This document shows positions 26,011 through 34,955 of a stretch of DNA of 64,000 bases, in pieces. The notes under the pieces were generated by a model. It searched no databases. It saw only the letters and a list, made by a program, of their open reading frames with translations, and was not told where the DNA came from. Source of the stretch: Streptomyces sp. WMMC500 (lineage in GTDB: Bacteria > Actinomycetota > Actinomycetes > Streptomycetales > Streptomycetaceae); contig NZ_CP114905.1 of assembly GCF_027497195.1 (NCBI RefSeq), positions 6,087,001 to 6,151,000 of the forward strand. The letters run 5' to 3'. A program made the position numbers and the translations under genes. Every line of letters starts with the position of its first letter. The first letter of the stretch is position 1.

Positions 26011-27756
26011 ATGAGCGCCCCGACACCACCCTCCGGCGGCGGGATCCCCGGCCCCGGTTACTACCCCGACCCCTCCATCCCGGGCTACGTCCGGTACTGG
26101 AACGGTGCGGCGTGGGTTCCCGGCACCAGCCGCCGCGCACAGGAGGGCGAGGAGGAGCCGGCCGCGACCGCCGAGGGGCGGGAGAGCGCGGGCGGCACCG
26201 AAGGCCCTGCGGGCACCGGGAGCCCGGAGGGCACGGAGGGTCCCGCGGACGCCCCGCCCGCCGCCGCGTCCGGCCCGTCGCCGAGCGAGACGGGACCGGT
26301 GTTCCTCGACGAGGAGGAGCCGCTCGACGCCCCGCCCGCCCCCCGCGGGCGGCACGCGCGCGGGGGAGCCCAGGACGACGTACGCGACGACGTCCGGGAC
26401 GCGGCCGAGGCCGCGGCCGCCGCCGGGGAGCCGGCGGACGCGCAGGGCGCGTGGCAGGCGGTCGACGTCGTGGACGTGGCGGAACGGGCCGACAGCCGCG
26501 TCGCCTGGGGCGCGCGTGACCCGCAGGAACCGCCGGCGCTCACGGTGCCGGCCGAGCTGGGCGGCGGCGCGCCGGACCCGGCCCGCGCCGAGGAGGAGCC
26601 CCGGGTGCCGGGAGCGCGCCGGGCGGGCGAGAGCGCGGCGGAGCAGGAGGGCGGGCAGGCCGCCCCGGGTGCGTACGACGAGGACCGGCCGGGCGTGCCG
26701 CTCGGCCGCGACCCGCGCGTGGGCGGCGGCTCGTGGGGCGAGCAGGTGCGGCGGCTGGCGGGGCCGGCACCCGTACCGGCGCCCGCGGCTCCCGAGGAGA
26801 CGCGCGAGCCCGGGCCCACGGGGCGGGGTGAAGCAGGCGCCGACTCCGGGTTCGGGGCCGCGGACCCGCGGCAGGCCGCCGGCGGCTACGCGCCGTCGCC
26901 GACCGAGCCCGACGTGCCCCACGCCCTCCCCGCACCGGCCACCCCCGAACCGCCGCAGGCGCGGCCGGCGCCCACGGCCCCCGACGTACCGGTGTCCCCG
27001 CCGCCGTCGCCGGGCACGCCCGAGCTGCCGCAGCCGCGCCCCGCGCAGCCGCAGCTCGCGCCGCAGGGCGGGCACGCCGCGCCGCCGCTGACCCCGGCCG
27101 CGCGCACGGCCCCGCCCGCCGCCCCGCAGCAGCCGCCCGCCGCGCAGCTCCCCGAGCGGGCCGCCCGCGCCGAGCTGCCGCAGGGCGGCGGCGCGGGGGC
27201 GGGCGAACCGCCGGTCGTGCCGTGGCGCCCGCCGACGGAGGACCCCTTCCTCAGCGCCGCGCAGGGCACCGCCCCGCCCGCCGGGCTCGGCCGCCGCCTC
27301 GGCGCCCGGCTCGTGGACGCGCTGCTGGTCGGCGGCGTCGTCGCCGCGGTCGCGGTGCCGCTGGTGAGCAAGTCCGTGGACCACGTGCAGGACAAGATCG
27401 ACGCGGCCGAGGAGTCCGGCAAGACCGTCACGGTCTGGCTCGTCGACGGCACCACGGGTCCGTACCTCGCCCTGGTCCTCGGCCTCTTCCTCGTGCTCGG
27501 CCTGATCGTGGAGGCGCTGCCGACCGCGAAGTGGGGGCGTACGCCCGGGAAGCGCCTCTTCGGCGTGCGGGTGCTGGACATCGAGTCGCAGGACCCGCCG
27601 GCGACCGGCTCGGCGCTGCGCCGGTGGCTGACGTACGCGGTGTTCCTGCTGCTGCCGCTGATCGGGCTGGTGAACGTCATCTGGTGCGCCTTCGACAAGC
27701 CGTGGCGGCAGTGCTGGCACGACAAGGCGGGGCGCACGTACGTGGCGCGCGGCTGA
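26011..27756 (+). CDS. RDD-family membrane protein with N-terminal DUF2510 and long disordered linker
   Basis: The 581-residue protein starts with a DUF2510 motif (PGYYPDPSIPGYVRYWNGAAWVPGT). About 360 residues of Pro/Ala/Glu-rich disordered sequence follow. The C-terminal RDD domain begins GLGRRLGARLVDALLVGG and has RTPGKRLFGVRVLDI and DKPWRQCWHDKAGRT. The RDD part should span the membrane three times; the rest is cytoplasmic. The start has a TAGATG -10-like sequence about 10 bp ahead and no ribosome site, so it may be leaderless. Substrate or partner is unknown. Confidence 0.8.
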   Translation: MSAPTPPSGGGIPGPGYYPDPSIPGYVRYWNGAAWVPGTSRRAQEGEEEPAATAEGRESAGGTEGPAGTGSPEGTEGPADAPPAAASGPSPSETGPVFLDEEEPLDAPPAPRGRHARGGAQDDVRDDVRDAAEAAAAAGEPADAQGAWQAVDVVDVAERADSRVAWGARDPQEPPALTVPAELGGGAPDPARAEEEPRVPGARRAGESAAEQEGGQAAPGAYDEDRPGVPLGRDPRVGGGSWGEQVRRLAGPAPVPAPAAPEETREPGPTGRGEAGADSGFGAADPRQAAGGYAPSPTEPDVPHALPAPATPEPPQARPAPTAPDVPVSPPPSPGTPELPQPRPAQPQLAPQGGHAAPPLTPAARTAPPAAPQQPPAAQLPERAARAELPQGGGAGAGEPPVVPWRPPTEDPFLSAAQGTAPPAGLGRRLGARLVDALLVGGVVAAVAVPLVSKSVDHVQDKIDAAEESGKTVTVWLVDGTTGPYLALVLGLFLVLGLIVEALPTAKWGRTPGKRLFGVRVLDIESQDPPATGSALRRWLTYAVFLLLPLIGLVNVIWCAFDKPWRQCWHDKAGRTYVARG

Positions 27757-27811
27757 GCCGTTCGGCCGCGCCCGGAGTGCGGGCCGGTGGCGCCCGCGGT
27801 CGACTCGGTGC

Positions 27812-28951
27812 ATGACGAGCTCCGACCACGGCGAGGGCGCCGACCCGCACCGCAGGAGGCCCACGCGCGCGCAGCAGCCGGCGGAAGGCGCGCCGTCCGA
27901 CGGCACGCGGCGGCCGGAGGAGGAGGCGGAACCGCCGCCTGGCGACGAGCACGGGGCGCAGGAGTCACACGAGGGGCACGGGCCGCCGGCCCGCGGCAGT
28001 GGTACGACGCGTCCGGTGGGCCGCCCGACGACGTCCGAGCGGCCGGGCGGCGGCCCGGCACAGGGCGCCGCACCCGGTCCCGGCGTCACTCCGCCCACGG
28101 GTCCCGACGCGACCTCGTCCGAGGGCCCCGCCGCCACCCCGCCCACCGGGCCTGAGGCCACGCCGTCCGCCGGTCCTGCCGCCGCCCCGCCCACCGGTCC
28201 CGACGCGGCCTCGCCCGAAGGTCCCGCCGCCACACCGCCCACGGGCCCGGACGCCACGTCGCCGTCCGGTCCCGGCGCACCCCCGTCCCCGGGCGCCGGA
28301 CCCGACTACGGCGGTGCGCCGCCCCCCGGCGCCGGCTCCCCGTACGACCAGCCGCCCGGCGCCATGCCCCCGCCCCCGCCCGCGTACGGCGTCGGCGACC
28401 AGGGCGGCTACGGCAGCCAGCCCGGCCCCGGCAGCCACCCCGGCTACGGCGGCTCCCCGTACGGCGCGCCCGATCCGCGGCTCGCCGGCATGCCGCCGCT
28501 CGGCGGCCTCGGCCGCCGGCTGCTGGCGCGCATCATCGACGCCCTGATCGTCTACATCCCGGTGTCGCTCTTCCTCACCCTCATCGGCCAGATCGACGAC
28601 TTCGCCGACACCGACAACACCGGCTCCCAGTACGGCTGGGGCCTCTTCGGCATCCTCGTCTACCTCGTGTACGAGGGCCTGATGCTCACCCGCAGCGGCC
28701 AGACCGTCGGCAAGAAGCTCATGGGCATCCGCGTCGGCATGCTGGAGAACGGCGCGGTCCCCGCCGGGAATCCGGGCTGGATCCGGGCGGCCGTGTACTC
28801 GCTGCCGGGGCTCGTGCCCTGCATCGGCACCCTGTTCTGGCTCTACAACGTGCTGTCGTGCACCTGGGACAGGCCGTACCGCCAGTGCGTGCACGACAAG
28901 GCGGCCAGGACCGTCGTGGTCTCGACCGAGGGCCAGCGCTTCACCCCCTGA
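27812..28951 (+). CDS. RDD-family membrane protein with repetitive Pro-rich N-terminus
   Basis: The 379-residue protein is a paralogue of the preceding gene, without DUF2510. Four near-identical 16-residue repeats (PPTGPDATSSEGPAAT type) lie in the N-terminal half, then a Gly/Tyr/Pro stretch. The RDD domain starts GGLGRRLLARIIDALIVYIP, with TVGKKLMGIRVGML and DRPYRQCVHDKAART. It is 55 bp downstream and in the same direction, probably one operon with the previous RDD gene. A strong hairpin terminates both. Confidence 0.82.
   Translation: MTSSDHGEGADPHRRRPTRAQQPAEGAPSDGTRRPEEEAEPPPGDEHGAQESHEGHGPPARGSGTTRPVGRPTTSERPGGGPAQGAAPGPGVTPPTGPDATSSEGPAATPPTGPEATPSAGPAAAPPTGPDAASPEGPAATPPTGPDATSPSGPGAPPSPGAGPDYGGAPPPGAGSPYDQPPGAMPPPPPAYGVGDQGGYGSQPGPGSHPGYGGSPYGAPDPRLAGMPPLGGLGRRLLARIIDALIVYIPVSLFLTLIGQIDDFADTDNTGSQYGWGLFGILVYLVYEGLMLTRSGQTVGKKLMGIRVGMLENGAVPAGNPGWIRAAVYSLPGLVPCIGTLFWLYNVLSCTWDRPYRQCVHDKAARTVVVSTEGQRFTP
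28091..28282 (+). repeat. Four tandem 48-bp coding repeats (minisatellite)
   Basis: Units start at 28091, 28139, 28187 and 28235 and encode PPTGP(D/E)A-type 16-residue blocks. Unit number may vary between strains by slippage or recombination; the encoded region is disordered. Confidence 0.8.
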
Positions 28952-28964
28952 CCCGCCGGGCACA

Positions 28965-29004
28965 GCGAAGCGGCCGGCGACCCCTCGGTCGCCGACCGCT
29001 TCGC
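28965..29004. terminator. Bidirectional hairpin terminator between convergent genes
   Basis: An 18-bp stem with one C-A mismatch (GCGAAGCGGCCGGCGACC against GGTCGCCGACCGCTTCGC) and a CCTC loop lies 14 bp after the RDD gene and 61 bp from the convergent small membrane protein gene. There is no T-run. Confidence 0.75.
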
Positions 29005-29064
29005 GTGCTGTCCTGCCTCGGCCCGTCCCCCGTGGGCGCCCGGGCGGGCGCCCCCGTTGCCGTC

Positions 29065-29352
29065 TCAGTGCGGCGCGGACTGCGCGCCGACCGGCCGCCG
29101 GTCCGCCGCGGGTGCGGCGATCCCGTCCGGCCGCGCCACCACGACCGCCTCTTCCGCCGGTAAGGCGGGAGCGCGGCGGGAGCGCGGCACGGGAGCGGTC
29201 AGTGCGACGAGCACCCCGAGCGCCAGGGCGGTGACACAGATCGCCACGAGGGCGATGGCTGCGCCGGCCTGCGAGAGCAGCAGCATGGCTGCGGCTGAGG
29301 CGATGACTGTGGCCGACCCGTACAGGATTTGGGAGAGAGTCGGACGCGGCAT
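29065..29352 (-). CDS. Small two-TM membrane protein
   Basis: The 95-residue protein has two hydrophobic helices (GSATVIASAAAMLLLSQAG and ALVAICVTALALGVLVAL) and a basic, Ala/Pro-rich C-terminal tail. ATG 29352 has AGGGGGG upstream. No family was recognised. It is divergent from the M6 protease gene. Confidence 0.6.
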   Translation of the reverse strand: MPRPTLSQILYGSATVIASAAAMLLLSQAGAAIALVAICVTALALGVLVALTAPVPRSRRAPALPAEEAVVVARPDGIAAPAADRRPVGAQSAPH

Positions 29353-29654
29353 GGCAGCCCCCCTGGTGGGCTCAGCATCGGTACGGACGGGTGAACGTGC
29401 CGAAGGGCGGCCCCGTGCGTGCAGCCGCCCCCCACTACCCAAGCCGTTGCCCGGCCCGGACTGCAAGTAAGCGTGACCTTACCCACTCGGGGGGTGCACG
29501 AGGGGGCGCACGGTGTCATGGCGGGGGCTGCGGCGCGGTGTTCCGGTGCCGTAGTCCTCTGAAGTGTCCAAGTCAAGACTGTCTTTTCTCTGTTCACTCC
29601 GGTCGAATGCAGGCACACCTATTCGTGCGGCGACGCGGGAGGGACAGCTCAAAC
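29353..29654. other. 302-bp divergent promoter region
   Basis: It lies between the small membrane protein gene and the M6 protease gene. From about 29565 the DNA is AT-richer (around AAGTGTCCAAGTCAAGACTG), consistent with the protease promoter. No convincing gene or RNA was seen. Confidence 0.4.
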
Positions 29655-32066
29655 GTGAAGAGCAGGCAAAGAAAGTTGTCAAATACTGCCGTCACCACGG
29701 TGGTTGCAGCCGCACTCGGCGCGGCTCTCCTGCCCCTGGGCCAGGCGGCCGCCGACACCGGCGACGGAGCGGCCCAGCTTGAGCGCCGGGACCCGGCGCA
29801 GGCGCCGAAGCATCAGGAGCACGATCTCGACGGCCCGTTCAGCAAGGAGCAGGAGGCGCGCCAGAAGGCCGCGCTGGAGCAGTTGCTGTCCGGCGAGACC
29901 GAGGCGCTGCCGCGGGCGAAGAAGGACGGCTCGACCGTCGTCAAGCTGGACGACGGCAAGTACGCCGAGCTGGGCCCCGGGACGAAGACCGACAAGATCT
30001 TCACCGTGCTGGTCGAGTTCGGCGACGACGTCGACAACGAGACCATGTACGACCCGGACGGGCCCGAAGGACCCGAGCCGCCCGTCGTGAAGTACGGCGG
30101 CGACCCGGGCCCCGCGCACAACCGGATAGCCGAGCCCGACCGGGCGGTGGACAACTCCACCGACTGGAAGGGCGACTTCAACCGGGAGCACTACCAGGAC
30201 CTCTACTTCTCCAAGGACGCGGACAAGCAGTCCATGGCGAAGTACTACGAGAAGCAGTCCTCCGGAAAGTACACGGTGGACGGCGAGGTCAGCGACTGGG
30301 TCTCGGTGAAGTGGAACGAGGCCCGCTACGGCTCCAACTACTGCGGCGACTCCACCTGCGCCTCCGTCTGGGACCTGGTGCGCGACGCGACCGCGAAGTG
30401 GGCCGAGGACCAGAAGGCCGCCGGGAAGACCGACGCCGAGATCAAGGCGCAGCTCGCCGAGTACGACGCCTGGGACCGCTACGACTTCGACGGCGACGGC
30501 ACCTTCGACGAGCCCGACGGCTACATCGACCACTTCCAGCTCGTGCACGCCGGCGAGGACGAGTCCGCCGGCGGCGGCGTTCAGGGCGAGGACGCCATCT
30601 GGGCGCACCGCTGGTACGCCTACGGCACCGACGCCGGCAGCACGGGCCCCGGCGAGAACAAGGCCGGCGGCACCCAGATCGGCGACACCGGCGTGTGGGT
30701 CGGCGACTACACCGTCCAGCCGGAGAACGGCGGACTCGGCGTCTTCGCCCACGAGTACGGCCACGACCTCGGCCTGCCCGACCTGTACGACACCGCGGGC
30801 GGCGAGAACTCCACCGCCTTCTGGTCGCTGATGTCCTCCGGCTCCTGGCTCGGCCGCGGCAAGGAAGCCATCGGCGACCTGCCCGGCGACATGACCGCCT
30901 GGGACAAGCTGCAACTCGGCTGGCTGGACTACGAGACGGCCAAGGCCGCGACGCGTTCGAAGCACACTCTCGGCCGCGCCGAGGAGCAGAAGGACGGCAG
31001 GCCGCAGGCGCTCGTCGTCGAGCTGCCGGAGAAGGCCGTCACCACGACCATCACCAAGCCCGCCGAGGGCACCAGGCAGTGGTGGAGCGGCATGGGCGAC
31101 GACCTGTCGAACACCCTGACCCGCACGCTCGACCTGACGGGCAGGTCCGCCGCCTCGCTGAGCCTCAAGGGCTGGTGGGACATCGAGGAGGACTACGACT
31201 TCCTCTACGCCGAGGTCTCCACGGACGACGGCGCCACCTTCACCCCGCTCGACGGCACCGCCGACGGCGCGCAGATCCCGCGCGACGGCGGCGACCGGCC
31301 GGCGCTGACCGGCGTCTCCGGCCAGTACCGCGACCTGGCGTACTCCCTCGACGCCTACGCGGGCCAGGAGGTCCAGCTCCGTTTCCGCTACCAGACCGAC
31401 GGCGGGGTGGCGCAGAAGGGCTTCGCCGCCGACGCGTTGACGATCACGGCGGACGGCGAGGAGGTCTTCGCGGACGGCGCCGAGGGCGACGACGCGGGCT
31501 GGACGGCGGACGGGTTCTCGCGCGTCGAGGAGTCGTTCACCAAGGACTACCCGCAGTACTACATCGCCGAGAACCGGCAGTACGTGTCGTACGACAAGAC
31601 GCTCAAGACCGGCCCGTACAACTTCGGCTGGACGACCGACAAGCCCGACTGGGTCGAGCACTTCCCGTACCAGAACGGCCTGGTGGTGTGGCTGTGGGAC
31701 ACCTCGCAGCTCGACAACAACACCAGCGTGCACCCCGGCGAGGGGCTGGTGCTGCCGGTCGACGCGCACGCGAAGCCGGAGAAGTGGGCGGACGGCTCGC
31801 TGATGCGCAACCGCATCCAGTCGTACGACTCCGCCTTCAGCACCCAGCGGACCGACGGCTTCACCCTGCACAAGGACGGGAAGCCGGCGAAGATCAGGTC
31901 GAAGAAGGGCGTCTCGGTCTTCGACGACCGTAAGGGGACGTACTGGTACGAAAGCAACAAGGGCGGCAGCGTGAAGGTGCCCGACACCAACACGAAGATC
32001 TCCATCGTCCAGGAGCCCGGTCATGGCCGGACCATGACGGTCCAGGTGGCGCCCTCGGCTCGGTGA
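29655..32066 (+). CDS. Secreted M6-family (immune inhibitor A) metalloprotease
   Basis: The 803-residue protein has a signal peptide (VKSRQRKLSNTAVTTVVAAALGAALLPLGQAAA), a propeptide to about residue 110 and the catalytic domain. The zinc motif is FAHEYGHDLGLPDLYD (His366, Glu367, His370), with the later MSSGSWLG Met-turn. The C-terminus has an immune-reactive beta-sandwich/MAM-like portion (WWDIEEDYDFLYAEVSTDDGATF). Family members degrade host or extracellular proteins. GTG 29655, with GGGAGGGA upstream, was chosen because it gives a clean signal peptide. Expression during development is likely but not seen. Confidence 0.88.
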   Translation: MKSRQRKLSNTAVTTVVAAALGAALLPLGQAAADTGDGAAQLERRDPAQAPKHQEHDLDGPFSKEQEARQKAALEQLLSGETEALPRAKKDGSTVVKLDDGKYAELGPGTKTDKIFTVLVEFGDDVDNETMYDPDGPEGPEPPVVKYGGDPGPAHNRIAEPDRAVDNSTDWKGDFNREHYQDLYFSKDADKQSMAKYYEKQSSGKYTVDGEVSDWVSVKWNEARYGSNYCGDSTCASVWDLVRDATAKWAEDQKAAGKTDAEIKAQLAEYDAWDRYDFDGDGTFDEPDGYIDHFQLVHAGEDESAGGGVQGEDAIWAHRWYAYGTDAGSTGPGENKAGGTQIGDTGVWVGDYTVQPENGGLGVFAHEYGHDLGLPDLYDTAGGENSTAFWSLMSSGSWLGRGKEAIGDLPGDMTAWDKLQLGWLDYETAKAATRSKHTLGRAEEQKDGRPQALVVELPEKAVTTTITKPAEGTRQWWSGMGDDLSNTLTRTLDLTGRSAASLSLKGWWDIEEDYDFLYAEVSTDDGATFTPLDGTADGAQIPRDGGDRPALTGVSGQYRDLAYSLDAYAGQEVQLRFRYQTDGGVAQKGFAADALTITADGEEVFADGAEGDDAGWTADGFSRVEESFTKDYPQYYIAENRQYVSYDKTLKTGPYNFGWTTDKPDWVEHFPYQNGLVVWLWDTSQLDNNTSVHPGEGLVLPVDAHAKPEKWADGSLMRNRIQSYDSAFSTQRTDGFTLHKDGKPAKIRSKKGVSVFDDRKGTYWYESNKGGSVKVPDTNTKISIVQEPGHGRTMTVQVAPSAR

Positions 32067-32093
32067 TCCGGTAAAACAGCAGGTCAAAGGCGT

Positions 32094-32127
32094 ATCGGCC
32101 GCTGCCCCTGGCGGGGCGGCGGCCGAT
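32094..32127 (+). terminator. Hairpin terminator after the M6 protease gene
   Basis: ATCGGCCGCTGCCCC pairs with GGGGCGGCGGCCGAT across a TGGC loop with one T-G wobble. It starts 28 bp after the stop. Confidence 0.7.
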
Positions 32128-32181
32128 CGCGTAAAGATGGCGTGAGCAGCCGGACCGCAGGACGACCACGTGAGGAGCGCC

Positions 32182-32487
32182 ATGGGCGGTGGAGGATTCA
32201 CCAAGCTGCCGGACGGCAGCATGGTCGTCGCCGTCTCCGTGCCGGGCCCCGTGCCGGGCCGGCGGATACGCGTCCTGGTCCACGCCGCGAACCGCGCCAG
32301 GGCCCTGACGCGGCTGCGCAACCTCGGCCTGCGCTCCGTCTACCTCCGCGGCAACGCGCACCCGCCCACGCCGGACGAGGTGACCGCCGTGCTGTGCCAC
32401 CCCGACGGGCTGGTCTGGCGCGGCTCGCTCGACGACGACACCGAGCCCTGGCACCCGATAGCGGCGCTGTTCCGGCTGGCGACGTAG
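32182..32487 (+). CDS. Small conserved-looking protein, unknown function
   Basis: The 101-residue product (MGGGGFTKLPDGSMVVAVSVPGPVPG...) has no transmembrane segment or signal. It contains a RVLVHAANRARALTRLRNLGLRSVYLRG helix region, and a Trp-rich C-terminus. GAGGAG precedes ATG 32182. It is convergent with pncA, 6 bp apart. Confidence 0.6.
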   Translation: MGGGGFTKLPDGSMVVAVSVPGPVPGRRIRVLVHAANRARALTRLRNLGLRSVYLRGNAHPPTPDEVTAVLCHPDGLVWRGSLDDDTEPWHPIAALFRLAT

Positions 32488-32493
32488 GCGGCG

Positions 32494-33081
32494 TCAGCCG
32501 ACGACCGGCTTGCCCGTCAGCTCCACGCCCGCGTCCGCCAGCTCCCCCAGCGCCCGGTGCGTGGTGTCCTCGGCCACCCCCGCCGTCAGGTCCAGCAGCA
32601 CCTGCGTGCGGAAACCCTCCGCCGCCGCGTCCAGCGCCGTCGCCTTCACGCAGTGGTCGGTGGCGATGCCCACCACGTCGACCTCCGTCACCTCCCGGGC
32701 GCGCAGCCAGTCCGCCAGCGGCACGCCGTTCTCGTCCGCCCCCTGGAAGCCGCTGTACGCCCCCGCGTACGCACCCTTGTCGAAGACCGCCGAGATCGCG
32801 CCGGAGGCGACGGTCGGGGCGAAGTTCGGGTGGAAGCCGACGCCCTCCGTACCGGCCACGCAGTGCCGCGGCCAGGTGTGCTCGAAGTCCGGGTGCGCCG
32901 AGAAGTGGTCGCCCGGCTCGATGTGGTGGTCGCGGGTGGCGACGACGTGCTGGTAGCCGGCGGTGGACCGGCCGATCAGGTCGGTGATCGCGGCGGCGAC
33001 GTCCGCGCCGCCGGTCACCCCCATGCTGCCGCCCTCGCAGAAGTCGTTCTGCACGTCAACGACGATCAGTGCACGATGCAT
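32494..33081 (-). CDS. pncA: Nicotinamidase
   Basis: The 195-residue isochorismatase-fold enzyme hydrolyses nicotinamide to nicotinate in NAD salvage. The catalytic triad is visible as Asp9 (IVVDVQNDF), Lys102 (FDKGAYAGAYSGF) and Cys144 (ATDHCVKATAL). Metal ligands fit Asp51, His53, His59 and His73. It follows pncB on the same strand (93 bp apart), the enzyme that uses its product. Confidence 0.95.
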   Translation of the reverse strand: MHRALIVVDVQNDFCEGGSMGVTGGADVAAAITDLIGRSTAGYQHVVATRDHHIEPGDHFSAHPDFEHTWPRHCVAGTEGVGFHPNFAPTVASGAISAVFDKGAYAGAYSGFQGADENGVPLADWLRAREVTEVDVVGIATDHCVKATALDAAAEGFRTQVLLDLTAGVAEDTTHRALGELADAGVELTGKPVVG

Positions 33082-33174
33082 GGTGCGATGCCCTTCGTGA
33101 GTCGGCGTCGGAAGGACGGAGCGCTGGGGAACGAAGCGCCGCGCGTCCCGGTTCTCTGCCCGCTGGGCCGGGCG

Positions 33175-34509
33175 TCATACGTGTTCCGATAGGTACTCCG
33201 TCGGCAGGACCGGCTCGCCCCTGGAGAGCTGGGTGGCGGACAGCGGCAGCCCGTCCCTGGCCTCGACGTGCCGCGCCCTGGCGTCGTCCATCGGCTCGCG
33301 GCCCACGATCTTCCCGCCGCGCACCAGCGGCACCAGCAGCTCCCGCCCGGCCAGCTCCGCCGGCAGCTCCCCGGTGCCGACGACCTCCGCCTCCGCCACC
33401 CCGTACGCGTCCAGCCGCCGGGCCGCCCACTTCCGTCCGCCGATGGACGTCTTCCCGCCGGTCGACCGCTTCGCCACCGGCACCAGCGGCGCGTTTGGGG
33501 CGTCGGAGGCGGCGCGGGCCACCAGCTTGTAGACCATCGAGCAGGTCGGGTGCCCGCTGCCGGTGACGAGCCGGGTGCCGACCCCGTACGCGTCCACGGG
33601 GGCGGCGGCGAGCGAGGCGATGGCGTACTCGTCGAGGTCGCTGGTGACGATGATCCGGGTCTTCTCCGCGCCCAGCTCGTCGAGCTGCTGGCGCACCCGG
33701 TGCGCGACCAGCAGCAGGTCGCCGGAGTCGATGCGCACGGCGCCCAGCTCCGGACCCGCGACCTCCACGGCGGTACGGACCGCGTCGGCCACGTCGTACG
33801 TGTCGACCAGCAGCGTGGTCCCCACGCCCATGGACTCCACCTGCGCGGTGAACGCCTCGCGCTCGCTGTCGTGCAGCAGCGTGAAGGCGTGCGCGGCGGT
33901 GCCGACGGTGGGGATCGCGTAGCGGAAGCCGGCCGCCAGGTCGGAGGTGGAGGTGAAGCCGCCGACGTACGCGGCCCGCGAGGCGGCCACCGCGGACAGC
34001 TCGTGCGTGCGCCGGGCGCCCATCTCGATCAGCGGCCGGCCGCCGGCGGCGACGGCCATCCGGGACGCGGCGGCGGCGATGGCGGAGTCGTGGTTGAGGA
34101 TCGACAGCACCACGGTCTCCAGCAGCACGCACTCGGCGAAGCCGCCCTCGACGCGCAGCACGGGGGAGCCGGGGAAGTACACCTCGCCCTCGGGGTAGCC
34201 CCAGATGTCGCCGGTGAAGCGGAAGTCCGCGAGCCAGTCCAGGGTCGGGGCGTCGACCACGTCGTGCTCGCGGAGGAAGGCCAGCACCTCGGGCTCGAAG
34301 CGGAAGCTCTCCAGGGCGTCCAGCACGCGGCCGGTGCCGGCCACGACGCCGTAGCGGCGGCCCTCGGGCAGCCGGCGGGTGAAGGTCTCGAAGACCGAGC
34401 GCCGCTCCGCGGTGCCGGCGTGCAGCGCGGCCTGGACCATGGTCAACTCGTAGTGATCGGTGAAGAGGGCCGTCGAGGGGACGGTGACCGGCAGCTTCAG
34501 TTCCGACAT
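33175..34509 (-). CDS. pncB: Nicotinate phosphoribosyltransferase
   Basis: The 444-residue enzyme makes nicotinate mononucleotide from nicotinate and PRPP with ATP. Motifs include FTDHYELTMVQAAL at the N-terminus, the active-site GARRTHE and the phosphate-binding VRIDSGDL and GVGTRLVTGSG. The downstream pncA supplies nicotinate, so the two form a Preiss-Handler salvage unit. Upstream of the start a 15-bp palindrome could regulate the unit. Confidence 0.95.
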   Translation of the reverse strand: MSELKLPVTVPSTALFTDHYELTMVQAALHAGTAERRSVFETFTRRLPEGRRYGVVAGTGRVLDALESFRFEPEVLAFLREHDVVDAPTLDWLADFRFTGDIWGYPEGEVYFPGSPVLRVEGGFAECVLLETVVLSILNHDSAIAAAASRMAVAAGGRPLIEMGARRTHELSAVAASRAAYVGGFTSTSDLAAGFRYAIPTVGTAAHAFTLLHDSEREAFTAQVESMGVGTTLLVDTYDVADAVRTAVEVAGPELGAVRIDSGDLLLVAHRVRQQLDELGAEKTRIIVTSDLDEYAIASLAAAPVDAYGVGTRLVTGSGHPTCSMVYKLVARAASDAPNAPLVPVAKRSTGGKTSIGGRKWAARRLDAYGVAEAEVVGTGELPAELAGRELLVPLVRGGKIVGREPMDDARARHVEARDGLPLSATQLSRGEPVLPTEYLSEHV

Positions 34510-34531
34510 GCACCTGATCCTACGCCCATAC

Positions 34532-34546
34532 TCGTCACACTGACGA
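34532..34546. promoter_or_regulatory. Palindrome TCGTCACACTGACGA between pncB and clpS
   Basis: A perfect 6-bp inverted repeat with a 3-bp spacer lies 22 bp ahead of the pncB start in the 137-bp divergent region. It may be the operator for an NAD-salvage regulator. No regulator gene for it is nearby. Confidence 0.5.
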
Positions 34547-34646
34547 TTTCGGGTGTCCGAATGGCTGCGGCACGGCCTCGGGTGGCAGCATGGGGGGCGT
34601 CAGGGCTGCGGTAGCAGCCGGAGCTAACGAGGAGTTGCCGCCAACC

Positions 34647-34955
34647 GTGAGCGTCGCACCCACGGAGATCGAGCGCCCGGAGACCGTCGAGTCCCAGTCA
34701 CCCGCGGCGGTGCCTGAACCGGACGTCCCCTGGGTGACGATCGTCCACAACGACCCGGTGAACCTCATGAGCTACGTGACGTACGTCTTCCAGGCGTACT
34801 TCGGATATCCCAGGGAGAAGGCACGCAAGCTCATGATGGACGTACACACCAAGGGGAGGGCCATCGTCTCCAGCGGCAGCCGCGAGGAGATGGAGCGGGA
34901 CGTGCAGGCGATGCACGGCTACGGCCTGTGGGCCACCCTCCAGCAGGACCGCTGA
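34647..34955 (+). CDS. clpS: ATP-dependent Clp protease adaptor ClpS
   Basis: The 102-residue adaptor delivers N-degron substrates to ClpA/ClpC-ClpP. Motifs: the tip VPWVTIVHNDPVNLMSYVTYVF with the N-degron pocket residues, and VHTKGRAIVSSGSREEMERDVQAMHGYGLWATL. A GTG start 12 bp after GAGGAG was taken; the frame is open upstream. The stop TGATG overlaps the next start. It is divergent from pncB. Confidence 0.95.
   Translation: MSVAPTEIERPETVESQSPAAVPEPDVPWVTIVHNDPVNLMSYVTYVFQAYFGYPREKARKLMMDVHTKGRAIVSSGSREEMERDVQAMHGYGLWATLQQDR

Noticed and set aside
28091..28282. Regular spaced repeats that could suggest a CRISPR array
   Set aside because: The repeats are contiguous, in frame within a protein, and have no unique spacers or cas genes.
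29679..32321. Very long minus-strand frame opposite the M6 protease
   Set aside because: It mirrors the GC-rich third codon positions of the protease gene; no motifs or ribosome site.
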